In this document: piece after piece, positions 52,785 to 61,905 of the stretch
Layout of the letters: each line of letters starts with the position of its first letter
Position numbering within the stretch: the stretch's first letter is position 1
NCBI RefSeq assembly: GCF_028747985.1
Contig: NZ_CP118108.1
Coordinates: 5,182,001 to 5,246,000, forward strand
Direction of reading: 5' to 3'
Origin: Paenibacillus urinalis
Lineage (GTDB): Bacteria; Bacillota; Bacilli; Paenibacillales; Paenibacillaceae
DNA: 64,000 bases
Notes under the pieces: model-generated
Database searches by the model: none
The model's input: only the letters and a program-made list of their open reading frames with translations
What the model was told of the DNA's origin: nothing
Position numbers and translations under genes: made by a program

Positions 52785-53651
52785 CTAATCATGTCGTTCG
52801 TTTGCATCCAGCAGCTGTACAGATACACCGACATCCAGAGTAGACTCTCCGCCCCGATACTTTCCTTGCAGAGGACTTACATCTGCATAATCACGGCCCG
52901 TACCCACTCTTATATGATTGGATAGTGCCTCCACATTGTTCGTCGGATCAAGACCTGCCCAGCCAATGCCAGGCACCATCACCTCAACCCACGCATGCGA
53001 AGCAGCATCTCCCTTCAGTGCCGAATCTTCTCCTACGTACAGATAACCACTCACATAACGTGATGGAATGCCACTGGCCCGCAGAATTCCCAGCATAACG
53101 TGAGAAAAATCCTGACAGACCCCTCTACTGTGCTCAAAAGCCGCCTCGGCCGTTGTTTCTACGTCAGTAGAGTCTTTATCATAGATGAAGCTGCTGTACA
53201 AATAATCCATCACTTGTAATGCATAGCTGAGCGGATCCTTCATGCTCCCCGCTACCTTCTGAACAGCTCGAATCTGCTCCATATTAAGCTTGGTATACGC
53301 GGTCTCCACCAGATAAGCACCATAATGCTCTTTATATAAAGGAGACTCAAACAACGTCTTCATCTCAGAGGAGTACCGAATATCCTGCAAAAAAGGACTC
53401 CGCTGCACCGTCACAATGGAGGTAGCAACGACCTCCAGAGAGGTATGGGGCTCAGCAATGAAGAATTCTTCCACATAATTCCCCCACACATCCTCATGCC
53501 CCTTCGTCATTGCCGAAGGATGGATATCGGTGCGATATGATATCAGCTGCTGGCACTCATCCTCGAGTGGTCGCAGCCGTATTGTATTCATGCTCTGATC
53601 AACCGGAGCGTCGTATTTAAACGTGTTGGTATGCACAATTTTGTATTTCAT
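52785..53651 (-). CDS. Transglutaminase-like protein with bacterial N-terminal domain
   Basis: A 288-residue protein: N-terminal beta domain (YKIVHTNTFKYDAPVDQSMN), then a papain-like transglutaminase core with catalytic Cys in HSRGVCQDFSHVMLG, His in ASHAWVEVMVPG and Asp in GLDPTNN. Enzymes of this kind are proteases or transferases acting on isopeptide bonds. Start ATG 53651 with CAGGAG upstream. Third gene of a conserved trio with alpha-E and circularly permuted ATP-grasp proteins, which suggests action on a peptide made by the ATP-grasp ligase. Confidence 0.88.
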   Translation of the reverse strand: MKYKIVHTNTFKYDAPVDQSMNTIRLRPLEDECQQLISYRTDIHPSAMTKGHEDVWGNYVEEFFIAEPHTSLEVVATSIVTVQRSPFLQDIRYSSEMKTLFESPLYKEHYGAYLVETAYTKLNMEQIRAVQKVAGSMKDPLSYALQVMDYLYSSFIYDKDSTDVETTAEAAFEHSRGVCQDFSHVMLGILRASGIPSRYVSGYLYVGEDSALKGDAASHAWVEVMVPGIGWAGLDPTNNVEALSNHIRVGTGRDYADVSPLQGKYRGGESTLDVGVSVQLLDANERHD

Positions 53652-53658
53652 CGCTTCT

Positions 53659-54660
53659 CTATTCTCCTGCGTAGTGAAATTGAAACTGCCGCTCTCCTGT
53701 ATCCATTAAATAATAAGTTCTCGAGAACACATGGCCGATCTCCTTGCACTTCTCTTGAAATTGACTAAGGAAGAAGTCCAGCTCCGGTCCCCTCAGCTCC
53801 GTAATATGGACCTCATCCAGCATACCCAGCAGATCATCAAGGGAAGCATACATCTCCCAGGAATAATGAGATACCCTGCCATACTCCAGAATTTGAACAG
53901 ACTCCCGTACCTGGCTTATGCAGTAGCGGATCGATTTGGGATAGGCTTCATCCGCAACGAGAAAGCTGAGAATCGGCCCAGGCTCCATGGCCGGTGGATG
54001 GCGCTTCAGAAATGCCTCATACCCATTTGCGAATTGCAGGGCCAGACGCCAGTAATAGGATTCGCCTTGTCCTCTGCAGGCCGGATCTGCATAGATATAA
54101 CTGCTTACAACATCCAGAATCCGGGCTGTCTTCTCTGCTTGCTCAAGCCATTTACCAACATTGATCATATGATAGGCAGGTCCGCGTGACATCGAAGATT
54201 CGATAATTCCTCTCGCAGTAAGGGAAGCAATCTTCGTCCGCTCCAGGCAGCGTCTCACCTCTCTGCTGTCGATATCTTCTCCTCTGTTCATCCTGTTCAT
54301 ATCCAGATAAACATCGTTCCAGATCTCCCAGAGATCATCGGGGAGCTGAGTCCTCGTCATTCTTGCATTCTCCCTGGCATATTGGACACAGTTCATCAAA
54401 GAATTGGGATTGGCCCTTGCGAAGACAAGCTGGTGAATAAGTGCTTGATCCGCCCCCGTGGGTTCTTGCATCGCTTCATGAAACAGATCGGTCCGGGCGC
54501 ATATTTCGAAGATCATCTCCCAGTCATGCTTGGCAAGAATCTCTTCCTCTGAGGCTTCCAGCATCTGAATGAATTGTACATTCAGTATACGCGCATTGCT
54601 CTCTGCCCGCTCAATGTTGCGGGACATCCAATATAAGCAATCTGCCACTCTGCTCAGCAT
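53659..54660 (-). CDS. Alpha-E domain protein
   Basis: A 333-residue, mainly helical protein of the alpha-E family: RVADCLYWMSRNIERAESNA at the N-terminus, NPNSLMNCVQYARENARMTR, and RYCISQVRESVQIL. It is nearly always encoded beside permuted ATP-grasp and transglutaminase-like genes. Role unknown. Its ATG (54658-54660) directly follows the stop that the ATP-grasp gene would use without its frameshift (54661-54663); 7 nt separate it from the transglutaminase gene. Confidence 0.88.
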   Translation of the reverse strand: MLSRVADCLYWMSRNIERAESNARILNVQFIQMLEASEEEILAKHDWEMIFEICARTDLFHEAMQEPTGADQALIHQLVFARANPNSLMNCVQYARENARMTRTQLPDDLWEIWNDVYLDMNRMNRGEDIDSREVRRCLERTKIASLTARGIIESSMSRGPAYHMINVGKWLEQAEKTARILDVVSSYIYADPACRGQGESYYWRLALQFANGYEAFLKRHPPAMEPGPILSFLVADEAYPKSIRYCISQVRESVQILEYGRVSHYSWEMYASLDDLLGMLDEVHITELRGPELDFFLSQFQEKCKEIGHVFSRTYYLMDTGERQFQFHYAGE

Positions 54661-56120
54661 CTATACCTCTCCTCCCTCTTTCCGCAGAATCCATGTATCC
54701 TTTCCACCGCCGCCTTGCGAGGAATTAACGACAAGTGACCCCTCTCCTTAAGAGCAACTCGTGAGAGTCCGCCAGGGAGCACATGCGTGTTCCGGCCCCG
54801 GATAACGAATACGCGCAAATCGACATGACACGGGTAAAAACGTTCGTTCTGAAAGGACGGTGCTCTGGATAAGCGAATGGTGGGCTGAGCGATATACTGA
54901 TGTGGCTGCTGCCTAATTTTGTACCTGAACCTATCGATCTCTTCGCCTGTAGCATGCGGTCCAATCAGCATATCATAGCCGCCGGAGGCCCCGACGTTCT
55001 TGACGACCAGCTCCTCCAGATGGTCCAGCACCCACTCGCGTTCCGAGCGTTCGGTTAAACGGTACGTTTGGACATTGGACAGGATTGGGTCTTCGTTTAG
55101 ATAATAACGAATCATATCAGGAACGTAGGCATAGATGGCTTTGTCATCAGCAACACCGTTCCCAATGCCATTCAATATAGCAACATTGCCTTTGCGATAA
55201 GCGGAGAGGAGGCCCGAGACACCAAGGACAGAGTCTTTGCGAAAATGCAGCGGATCAAGAAAATCATCATCAATCCGGCGATAGATAATATCGACCCTTC
55301 GTAGTCCGCGGATCGTCTTCATATATACAACATCATCTGCCACTGTGAGGTCTCTTCCCTCTACTAATGGAATACCCATCTGCTGGGCCAAAAACACATG
55401 ATCATAATAAGCCGAATTGTACATACCTGGAGTCAATAGCACCGCACAGGGGGAGGAGGAGAAGCCAAAGGACTGCGGTGTATGGTCAAGCAAAGCTTGG
55501 TAGAGATGAACAAGCTGATGTTCCAGCGGGTGAATCGAGTGTCTGGCAAAAAATTCAGGGTAGACCTGGCGCATCACATAACGGTTCTGATACACATAGG
55601 ACATACCGGATGGATTGCGTAGATTATCCTCAAGAATATGATATTTACCCTGATCATCCCGAATCAGATCAATGCCTGCGAGGAAGATATGGTTGTTTAG
55701 TGGAATATCCATTCCCTTAACTTGCTTATGGTAGTAATAGGGGTTGTTCATAATCAGCTCTTTGGGAATGAGCCGGTCGCGAATAATGTGCTGTTCCCCG
55801 TAGATATCCTCCAAAAAGAGGTTGAGGGCTTCTGTTCGCTGAATCATCCCCTTCTCAATCAGCTCCCAGTCTCTAGGAGGAATGATGATAGGAATAAAAT
55901 CAAATGGCATTGCCCGTTCTGTTCCGATCTCATTGTTGTATACGGTGAATGTAATTCCTTGTCTTAAAAATGACAGCTGAGCAGTTTCATGCTTCTCCTT
56001 CAGCTCTTCCGCTGTAAAGCGTCTGAGTCTGCGATAGAACTCGGCATAATGAAGCCTTGGCTCACCCGCCTGCATGAACATCTCATCAAAAAACGGCTCC
56101 GTTGGATACGGAATCAGCAT
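54654..56120 (-). CDS. Circularly permuted ATP-grasp ligase with C-terminal frameshift
   Basis: A 488-codon frame. Up to residue about 460 it matches the CP_ATPgrasp type 2 family: YRCRLRRF-like N-terminus, GSGLLSAYRKGNVAILNGIG, VKNVGASGGYDMLIGP and VFVIRGRNTHVLPGGLSRVA. After ALKER the frame encodes unrelated residues and ends at 54654. In the -1 frame from the G4 tract at 54739-54742 the expected end appears: SLVVNSSQGGGGKDTWILRK then EGGEV and a TAG at 54661-54663, next to the alpha-E start. So a one-base loss in the G tract (or sequencing error) has replaced the last ~25 conserved residues, including the Gly-rich loop. First gene of the operon; AAAGGGG before ATG 56120. Confidence 0.87.
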   Translation of the reverse strand: MLIPYPTEPFFDEMFMQAGEPRLHYAEFYRRLRRFTAEELKEKHETAQLSFLRQGITFTVYNNEIGTERAMPFDFIPIIIPPRDWELIEKGMIQRTEALNLFLEDIYGEQHIIRDRLIPKELIMNNPYYYHKQVKGMDIPLNNHIFLAGIDLIRDDQGKYHILEDNLRNPSGMSYVYQNRYVMRQVYPEFFARHSIHPLEHQLVHLYQALLDHTPQSFGFSSSPCAVLLTPGMYNSAYYDHVFLAQQMGIPLVEGRDLTVADDVVYMKTIRGLRRVDIIYRRIDDDFLDPLHFRKDSVLGVSGLLSAYRKGNVAILNGIGNGVADDKAIYAYVPDMIRYYLNEDPILSNVQTYRLTERSEREWVLDHLEELVVKNVGASGGYDMLIGPHATGEEIDRFRYKIRQQPHQYIAQPTIRLSRAPSFQNERFYPCHVDLRVFVIRGRNTHVLPGGLSRVALKERGHLSLIPRKAAVERIHGFCGKREERYRC

Positions 56121-56386
56121 AGCGTCATCCCCTTTTGTCTTTTTCTTATGTCAGGGAAGCTGCCTATTGAAGCAGAACAACGTCGAATAAACTAAGGCTT
56201 CATGATGAATGATGTAATATTTCCTGCTAATTAGTTGTGAATAATTAATAAAATTTAGCTGATTTGTGTTAATCATTATACAACACGTTAGATTATATTA
56301 CACTTTATTTTTATAAACTGAAACGATAGCTTGGATGGAATGAAGAGCAGCTGTGATAACATTTCGCCCATTTTTTGTAAAAAGTG

Positions 56387-56437
56387 TTGACTTCTCACCT
56401 TGTTGCTTGTATGGTTAATTACATGAGTAACTAACCA
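56387..56437 (+). promoter_or_regulatory. Promoter and palindromic operator of the GntR-ABC operon
   Basis: TTGACT (56387-56392), an 18-nt spacer and TATGGT (56411-56416). A 24-bp palindrome with 9 of 12 matching pairs (left GGTTAATTACAT, right GAGTAACTAACC; 56414-56437) starts in the -10 and covers the start site, the expected place for autoregulation by the GntR protein. The rest of 56121-56386 is AT-rich with no feature seen. Confidence 0.6.
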
Positions 56438-56454
56438 ATGAGGAGAGGTGGCAC

Positions 56455-56823
56455 ATGGGACTGCAAATGGATGATGACCGCCCCATTTTTATACAGATCG
56501 CGGAACGAATCGAAGACGACATTATTGAGGGGGGTTTGGAAGAAGAAGCTCAGGTCCCTTCAACGAATCAATTTGCTTCTTTTTATCAAATTAATCCTGC
56601 CACAGCCGCCAAAGGTGTAAATCTGCTGGTCGATCAAGGCGTGCTGTACAAGAAACGAGGAATCGGCATGTTTGTAGCCAAAGGCGCGAGGGGGATGGTT
56701 ATGGAGAAACGCAGAGAGCAATTCTATGAGCAATATGTCACCAAGATGATCCAAGAGGCACAGAAGCTCGGCATCAGCAAAGAAGAGCTGTCTATTATGA
56801 TTCAACGGGAGGAGAAACGATAA
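56455..56823 (+). CDS. GntR-family regulator (YtrA subfamily)
   Basis: A 122-residue short GntR regulator. The winged helix reads DRPIFIQIAERIEDDIIEGG, QVPSTNQFASFYQINPATAA, KGVNLLVDQGVLYKKRGIGM. A C-terminal helical dimerisation tail of about 40 residues replaces a ligand domain, typical of YtrA, which represses an adjacent ABC operon. AGGAGAGG lies before ATG 56455. Stop and next start overlap as TAATG. Confidence 0.9.
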   Translation: MGLQMDDDRPIFIQIAERIEDDIIEGGLEEEAQVPSTNQFASFYQINPATAAKGVNLLVDQGVLYKKRGIGMFVAKGARGMVMEKRREQFYEQYVTKMIQEAQKLGISKEELSIMIQREEKR

Positions 56824-57716
56824 TGCGTGATGTAGTGGAAATTCGGAATCTGACCAAAAGCTTCGGAAATGATGTCACCGCGATTAATAACATCAGTCTG
56901 AACATAGAAGAAAACAAAATATATGGACTTCTCGGACGAAACGGAGCAGGTAAAACAACCTTGATGCACATCTTAACTGCCCAAATATTCCCCACGTCCG
57001 GCGAAATTCGGGTGTTTGGTGAGGAGCCCTATGAGAATGCCAAGGCGCTCAATCAAACGTGCTTTATTAAAGAGAGTCAAAAATACCCGGATTCCTTCCG
57101 GATCAGAGATGTAATCGCCATTGCCTCCTACCAATTTCCGAATTGGGACGCGAAGCTTGCAGACACCCTGCTGATGGAGTTCAATCTCCCTCTGAAACGT
57201 CATGTGAAGAAGCTGTCTCGGGGGATGCTCTCTGCCGTCGGTATCGTAGTCGGGCTGGCCAGCCGCGCTCCGCTTACCATCTTCGATGAGCCTTATCTCG
57301 GATTGGATGCTACCGCAAGACAAATGTTCTACGACCGGCTGATTCAGGACTATATGGAGCATCCTCGCACCATTATTTTATCTACCCATCTTATTGATGA
57401 GATCAGCGCTATGCTTGAGCATGTTATCGTCATTGACAGCGGCCGGATTCTGCTGAGCGAAGAGGCAGAGAAGCTAAGAGGAGCTGCCTATACGATCAGT
57501 GGGAAGAAGCAGGATGTGGAAGCATTTATTCATAACAAAAAAGTCCTTCACAGAGAGACGCTGGGCTCTATACTTCAAGTCACGGTACGAAGCGAAGGAA
57601 TTTCGGACTTCCGTAAACAAGCAGAGAGCAAACACCTGGATGTCACCCCTGTATCGCTTCAGCAATTGATTGTTCATTTGACCCACAACCGTAATAAGGA
57701 AGAGGTGACTCTATAA
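56823..57716 (+). CDS. ABC transporter ATP-binding protein (YtrB-like)
   Basis: A 297-residue ATPase. Walker A GRNGAGKTTLM, a non-canonical signature KLSRGMLSAVGIVVGLASRA (LSRGM where LSGGQ is usual, common in this group), Walker B LTIFDEPYLGLDA, switch LSTHLIDEIS. A C-terminal domain of about 80 residues follows. It pairs with the downstream membrane protein as an exporter, probably induced by cell-wall-active compounds (inference from ytr systems). Translationally coupled on both sides by 1-nt overlaps. Confidence 0.9.
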   Translation: MRDVVEIRNLTKSFGNDVTAINNISLNIEENKIYGLLGRNGAGKTTLMHILTAQIFPTSGEIRVFGEEPYENAKALNQTCFIKESQKYPDSFRIRDVIAIASYQFPNWDAKLADTLLMEFNLPLKRHVKKLSRGMLSAVGIVVGLASRAPLTIFDEPYLGLDATARQMFYDRLIQDYMEHPRTIILSTHLIDEISAMLEHVIVIDSGRILLSEEAEKLRGAAYTISGKKQDVEAFIHNKKVLHRETLGSILQVTVRSEGISDFRKQAESKHLDVTPVSLQQLIVHLTHNRNKEEVTL

Positions 57717-58390
57717 TGCCAGGTATAAGTAATGTCATCAGAACCCATCATGTGGATCGGTGGCTGTGGGTTTACATGCCCTACACGATTATGATATTTA
57801 ACTTTTTGACCAATTTGATCGTCAGCACCTTTACCGGCCCTTATACTTCTGGAGGCGTGATGAGCATATATGTGTTCATGATGACCCTTGGTATCATCGT
57901 CGTGCCAATGAATTTCTCATTCTTGCTTGGCTTCGGTGTTAGAAGAAAGGATTACTACTCAGGTACTGTGATCTGGTTGACCGTCCATATGCTCGTCGCC
58001 TCGATCGTTCTTGCTGTGCTGCGGGCCATAGAGAAGGCCACCTCCTGGGGGACGGGGCTTGGATTCTTTAACTTTCCGTTTACTAACGAGCTGGGCTTCC
58101 TGGAGTTTCTCGCGCTCAACTTTGTCGTATTCACCTTCTTCTGCTTCTTCGGGTTCTTGCTCCCGAGCATCGCCCGCAGATTCGGTGCCCTTGTGCTGGC
58201 TGGGCTGATTGTACTCATGTTCGTTGTGCTTGGAATTGCGAGCGTGCTCGTTACGTTCTATGAGCTGTGGGATGAGGTCGGCCGATTCTTCGCAACGCAT
58301 CAGACCGAATCGATCTGGTACCTGGCTCCCTTCACTCTGCTGTTTGTCGTCATGGCCTATTTCTTGCTGCGCAGGTCGACTGTCAAGTAA
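57716..58390 (+). CDS. ABC transporter membrane subunit
   Basis: A 224-residue membrane protein with six hydrophobic segments and little sequence signature apart from GVRRKDYYSGTVIW after the second segment. It is the transmembrane partner of the ATPase upstream. The stop codon lies inside the left arm of the terminator stem. Substrate unknown. Confidence 0.8.
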   Translation: MPGISNVIRTHHVDRWLWVYMPYTIMIFNFLTNLIVSTFTGPYTSGGVMSIYVFMMTLGIIVVPMNFSFLLGFGVRRKDYYSGTVIWLTVHMLVASIVLAVLRAIEKATSWGTGLGFFNFPFTNELGFLEFLALNFVVFTFFCFFGFLLPSIARRFGALVLAGLIVLMFVVLGIASVLVTFYELWDEVGRFFATHQTESIWYLAPFTLLFVVMAYFLLRRSTVK

Positions 58391-58427
58391 GCCGCTCCAT
58401 GTTTTGAGCGGCTTACTTGACACTCTA
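58381..58427 (+). terminator. Terminator of the GntR-ABC operon
   Basis: A 17-bp perfect stem (58381-58397 with 58406-58422; core AAGCCGCTC/GAGCGGCTT) whose left arm contains the last codons and stop of the permease gene, followed by CTCTATTTTT. Confidence 0.88.
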
Positions 58428-58462
58428 TTTTTGATTTAGCAGATTCAGTCGTTTCATTTTTT

Positions 58463-58640
58463 GATTCTCTCTCTCCGGTTGCTAAAGCAAAAGTCGTTCG
58501 CCATCCAAAAATTCCACTCGGGGTTTACATGCTTTCCATCAAAATCATCAAAAAATTACGCTTGAGCTGCAAAAATTTCGTTGAAATCAATGTCGCAAAG
58601 TCGTTCGCCGTCCAACCATTCCGCTTGGGATATGAGGTAG
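58463..58640. repeat. Two diverged copies of the 27-kb repeat family
   Basis: At 58471-58520 CTCTCCGG is followed by the hairpin TTGC-TAAA-GCAA and AAAAGTCGTTCGCCATCC, matching the tandem repeats at 27.2-27.7 kb. A second, weaker copy at about 58600-58635 keeps GCAAAGTCGTTCGCCGTCC and lacks the hairpin's left arm. The rest of the 347-nt gap holds only the two terminators. Confidence 0.75.
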
Positions 58641-58682
58641 TACGCATGGTCTTCGCTAACGGCTCGACCATGGTTTGGGCAC

Positions 58683-58719
58683 AAAAAAGCATGCCGTAAA
58701 TTACGCGGCATGCTTTTTT
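58683..58719. terminator. Bidirectional terminator
   Basis: Perfect stem AAAAAAGCATGCCG/CGGCATGCTTTTTT with a 9-nt loop, between convergent genes. Confidence 0.93.
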
Positions 58720-58737
58720 GTATGAGAAAAGATTGAA

Positions 58738-59925
58738 TTATGCAGGGAGGTCTCTCTTCTCCCCAATTGCGCGCTCCTTCTTCTTCGGCTTCGGCAGGTT
58801 ACCGAACAGGATCCACGACTGTGGAATCCGGGAAGCCAGCGACACGACAATATATGAACCGATCAATGCGACCAGGAAGCCGCCTACGTACCACAGATGG
58901 TGCAGCATGGAGATCCCGGTTTGCGGCGGGAACTCGCGGTAGATTAGCAGGAAGAACGGGTGAATCAGGTAAATCCCGAACGACAGTCCTCCAATTCGAG
59001 ACATACCGCGTACAATCGCGTTCTGCCCACGTTCACGTTTATATAGCAGGAAGGCGATCTGGAAGAGCACCAGAGCCGCTGCAAATGTGTGCAGGTTCCA
59101 CAAGAATTCATACCAGAGCGAATCATATACGGCAATGCCTTTACGGTTCAGGTACCAAATCTGAGCATGGGCGATCCCTGCACCAAGCCATACGGCCCAC
59201 AGCGCAATCCAGGTGGTAATCTTAGCAGGTGTGGCATGCTCCTTTTTCATCACAATCCACTGTTTGATCTTAGGGAAGTATACGCCCAGGAATGCACCCA
59301 GCATAAAATAGGCAAAATAAGACGGTGACCAGCTTCCCTTATTCGCAACAGAGATCACACCGTACTTGTTCATGACAATGAATCCCCATTGAATCGCAAG
59401 TCCGATCGGGACTGCCCATTTGACAAGCGACGGCGCCTTCTTGAACAGCCACAGCACAAGCGGGAATAAAATATAGAACTGCATATTTATAAATACAAAG
59501 TATAAGTGCGTATACGCCTTACCTGTGAGCAGCTTCTCCGTGAAGCTGGTTATGGTATCCACAAAGGAACGGTCCGGGTAATGCGTCACATGCAGGATCC
59601 CGAAGTAAAAGAGTGAGAACATAAAATACGGAATCAGGATGTAAAGCAGCCGTTTCTTATAGAAGCCTGTTACCAGCTGTTTGTCCAGCGGTCTTGTGTA
59701 GTAATTGTAGAACAAGACAAAGCTGCTGAGAAAAATAAATGTCGGTGTACCGAACTTCATGAAAATATTAAAGAAGTTGTATACGCCGTACATACCGGAA
59801 TCGATCATGTTTAATGTCGCAAATGAAGACGAATGCACGGTCAATACCCCGAGAATCGCCATACATCGCACCAGGTTCAGCTCGGGAATACGTTCCCTTT
59901 TTTCTAATTGTGTTTGACTCATCAT
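58738..59925 (-). CDS. Acyltransferase 3 family membrane protein
   Basis: A 395-residue integral membrane O-acyltransferase with about ten segments. The family motif ELNLVRCMAILGVLTVHSSS carries the conserved Arg and catalytic His; FIFLSSFVLFYNY and GISRIGG-like FGIYLIHPFFLLIY also match. It transfers acetyl or similar groups to extracellular polysaccharides or lipids. Start ATG 59925 with AAGGAG upstream. Specific substrate unknown. Confidence 0.88.
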   Translation of the reverse strand: MMSQTQLEKRERIPELNLVRCMAILGVLTVHSSSFATLNMIDSGMYGVYNFFNIFMKFGTPTFIFLSSFVLFYNYYTRPLDKQLVTGFYKKRLLYILIPYFMFSLFYFGILHVTHYPDRSFVDTITSFTEKLLTGKAYTHLYFVFINMQFYILFPLVLWLFKKAPSLVKWAVPIGLAIQWGFIVMNKYGVISVANKGSWSPSYFAYFMLGAFLGVYFPKIKQWIVMKKEHATPAKITTWIALWAVWLGAGIAHAQIWYLNRKGIAVYDSLWYEFLWNLHTFAAALVLFQIAFLLYKRERGQNAIVRGMSRIGGLSFGIYLIHPFFLLIYREFPPQTGISMLHHLWYVGGFLVALIGSYIVVSLASRIPQSWILFGNLPKPKKKERAIGEKRDLPA

Positions 59926-60137
59926 TTAAAACTCCTTGTTTCTATTTAATAGAGTTCAGCAATCTGTCGTTATTAAACAGGATTTCCGAACTCGCAGCGC
60001 TTTATCTATCTTAGTTCATTCATGCTCGTTATACCTTAAGAATCTCTTAATCTATTTTTAAATTCCGATAAACAACATCGAAGTGGCTCTGCCCAATCTA
60101 TTGTATATGATAACATGATTTATTTGTATTTTTGCTA

Positions 60138-60167
60138 GTAAAAAAACCGCCTATTGGCGGCTTTTAC
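60138..60167. terminator. Terminator between MATE and acyltransferase genes
   Basis: Stem ACCGCC/GGCGGC-type extended by GTAAAA/TTTTAC; the T-run favours the minus strand (MATE transcript). Apart from this, the 304-nt gap 59926-60229 shows nothing recognisable. Confidence 0.8.
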
Positions 60168-60229
60168 GAATATTAGCTATTTTTGGATAGGTGCTAACTG
60201 CATGAAATCGCAAACATCGTCGGTATTCA

Positions 60230-61636
60230 TCAGGACTGTGTCACAGCAGGCTGAGCCTGTTCATGTACGGGAGGATGCTCTACAAGCGCATGCTTGCGCC
60301 AAGCGCCGCTCTTCCAGCGAAAATGCATGATGATCGCTCGAATCCACTCATCTGCAGCATTTGCCATCCATACACCAAGGAGACCCATATCCAGAGAAAA
60401 TACGAGCACATAGCCAAGCGGAAGACTTACACCGACCATGGAGATGAGACCCATATATACCGGGAAACGCGCATCTCCAGCAGCGCGCAGCGAATTAATC
60501 ATGATCATATTGCAGGTTCTGGCTGTCTCCAGCACAATACTGAACAGGATCACCTGCGATCCAAGACGAATGATCTCGGCGCTGTCTGTGAAGATCCCGA
60601 GCAGCGGCTCCCGCAGCGCAATAATAATTAAATCCATAATGATCGTGGAGGTCAGCCCGATCTTGACGCTTTTTCGCAAACGGGCATAGGCTTCTTCCGG
60701 ATTCCCTGCACCAACGAAGCGTCCTACGAGAATGGAGGTACCAATGGAGACGGCCATGCTGAACAGATAGATATAGTGTGAAATTTGAGCAGCATACTGC
60801 CTTGTCGCCAGGGATTCCGTTCCCAGATAAGTGACATAATATAAGAAGACGAGCTGACAGACCTGATAAATAATTTGCTCAAAGGCCGACGGAATGCCGA
60901 TCTTCAGAATTTTTCCTACATAATCTCTAGAAATCGTGAAGTAATGCTTCCACTCGATACGAACAGACAGCACCCTGTACAGGAGCCAGAAGAAAATGAC
61001 GACACAGATTAATCGACTGAGCACCGTCGAGATGGCTGCACCTTGAACACCCAGCGGACTAAAACCAAAATGTCCAAATATAAGCGCATAGTTACCGACC
61101 AGATGAATAACATTCATCACGAGGGAGACCAGCATTGTCTGCTTCGTATATCCATAAGTCCGAATGATCGCGGCAAGGATGTTAATCAAGGCCTGGAGGA
61201 ATATCCCTCCCCCTACAATGGTCAAATAAGCCTCACCGAGCTGAAGAAGCTCTCCCGAAAGATTCATCGCTTGTAGTATGGAGCGACCTCCAAATACAAA
61301 CAATATACTGATCGCAAGTCCGACACACAGATTCAGGGTAATCGCGATAGCAGATACTCTTGAGGCTTCTGCCAGCTTCCTTGAACCGATGTACTGGGCA
61401 ACGACTATGGCTGCTCCGTTACCGATGACCTCCAGGATAAGAATGGCGATGGTTACGATCTGATTCGCTGTACCAACAGCGGATACCGCTTCATCCGATA
61501 CCGCGCTGAGCATAAAGGTGTCGACTGTACCCATCAGCATGAATAGAAGCAGCTCTAAAAAAATGGGCCAGGTTAAGGCAAAAAGCTTAAGATTATTCGT
61601 TTCGGCGGCGCCCCCGCCCGTTGCTGTCGTCGTCAT
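60230..61636 (-). CDS. MATE family efflux transporter
   Basis: A 468-residue membrane protein with 12 segments arranged as two homologous halves. The N-terminal half has WPIFLELLLFMLMGTVDTFM, VSAVGTANQIV and NGAAIVVAQYIGSRKL; the second half has PSAFEQIIYQVCQLVFLYYV and GTSILVGRFVGAGNPEEAYA. It exports cationic drugs or metabolites by Na+ or H+ antiport. Start ATG 61636 with AAGGGAG upstream. Confidence 0.92.
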   Translation of the reverse strand: MTTTATGGGAAETNNLKLFALTWPIFLELLLFMLMGTVDTFMLSAVSDEAVSAVGTANQIVTIAILILEVIGNGAAIVVAQYIGSRKLAEASRVSAIAITLNLCVGLAISILFVFGGRSILQAMNLSGELLQLGEAYLTIVGGGIFLQALINILAAIIRTYGYTKQTMLVSLVMNVIHLVGNYALIFGHFGFSPLGVQGAAISTVLSRLICVVIFFWLLYRVLSVRIEWKHYFTISRDYVGKILKIGIPSAFEQIIYQVCQLVFLYYVTYLGTESLATRQYAAQISHYIYLFSMAVSIGTSILVGRFVGAGNPEEAYARLRKSVKIGLTSTIIMDLIIIALREPLLGIFTDSAEIIRLGSQVILFSIVLETARTCNMIMINSLRAAGDARFPVYMGLISMVGVSLPLGYVLVFSLDMGLLGVWMANAADEWIRAIIMHFRWKSGAWRKHALVEHPPVHEQAQPAVTQS

Positions 61637-61905
61637 AATTTCTCCCTTACTGACTCATTCATTGTATAAGAAAACGGCTTTCGAAAACTTTCTGGAATTG
61701 ATGAAAAACATAGGTAGTTTATCATAATATTTTCATTTGATCACCTAAAAAAAAGAATATTTTTGCGGAACCTCGTTTAGATGCAGGTTTTTCGGGGTTA
61801 TTTCTACAATAAAAGCATTTATGTGTTCTGGAGTTCCGCCTTTGCGGCGATCTTAGTATACATATAGGATGCACGAGATTTTTGATATGGAGAGGGGAAC
61901 ATACC

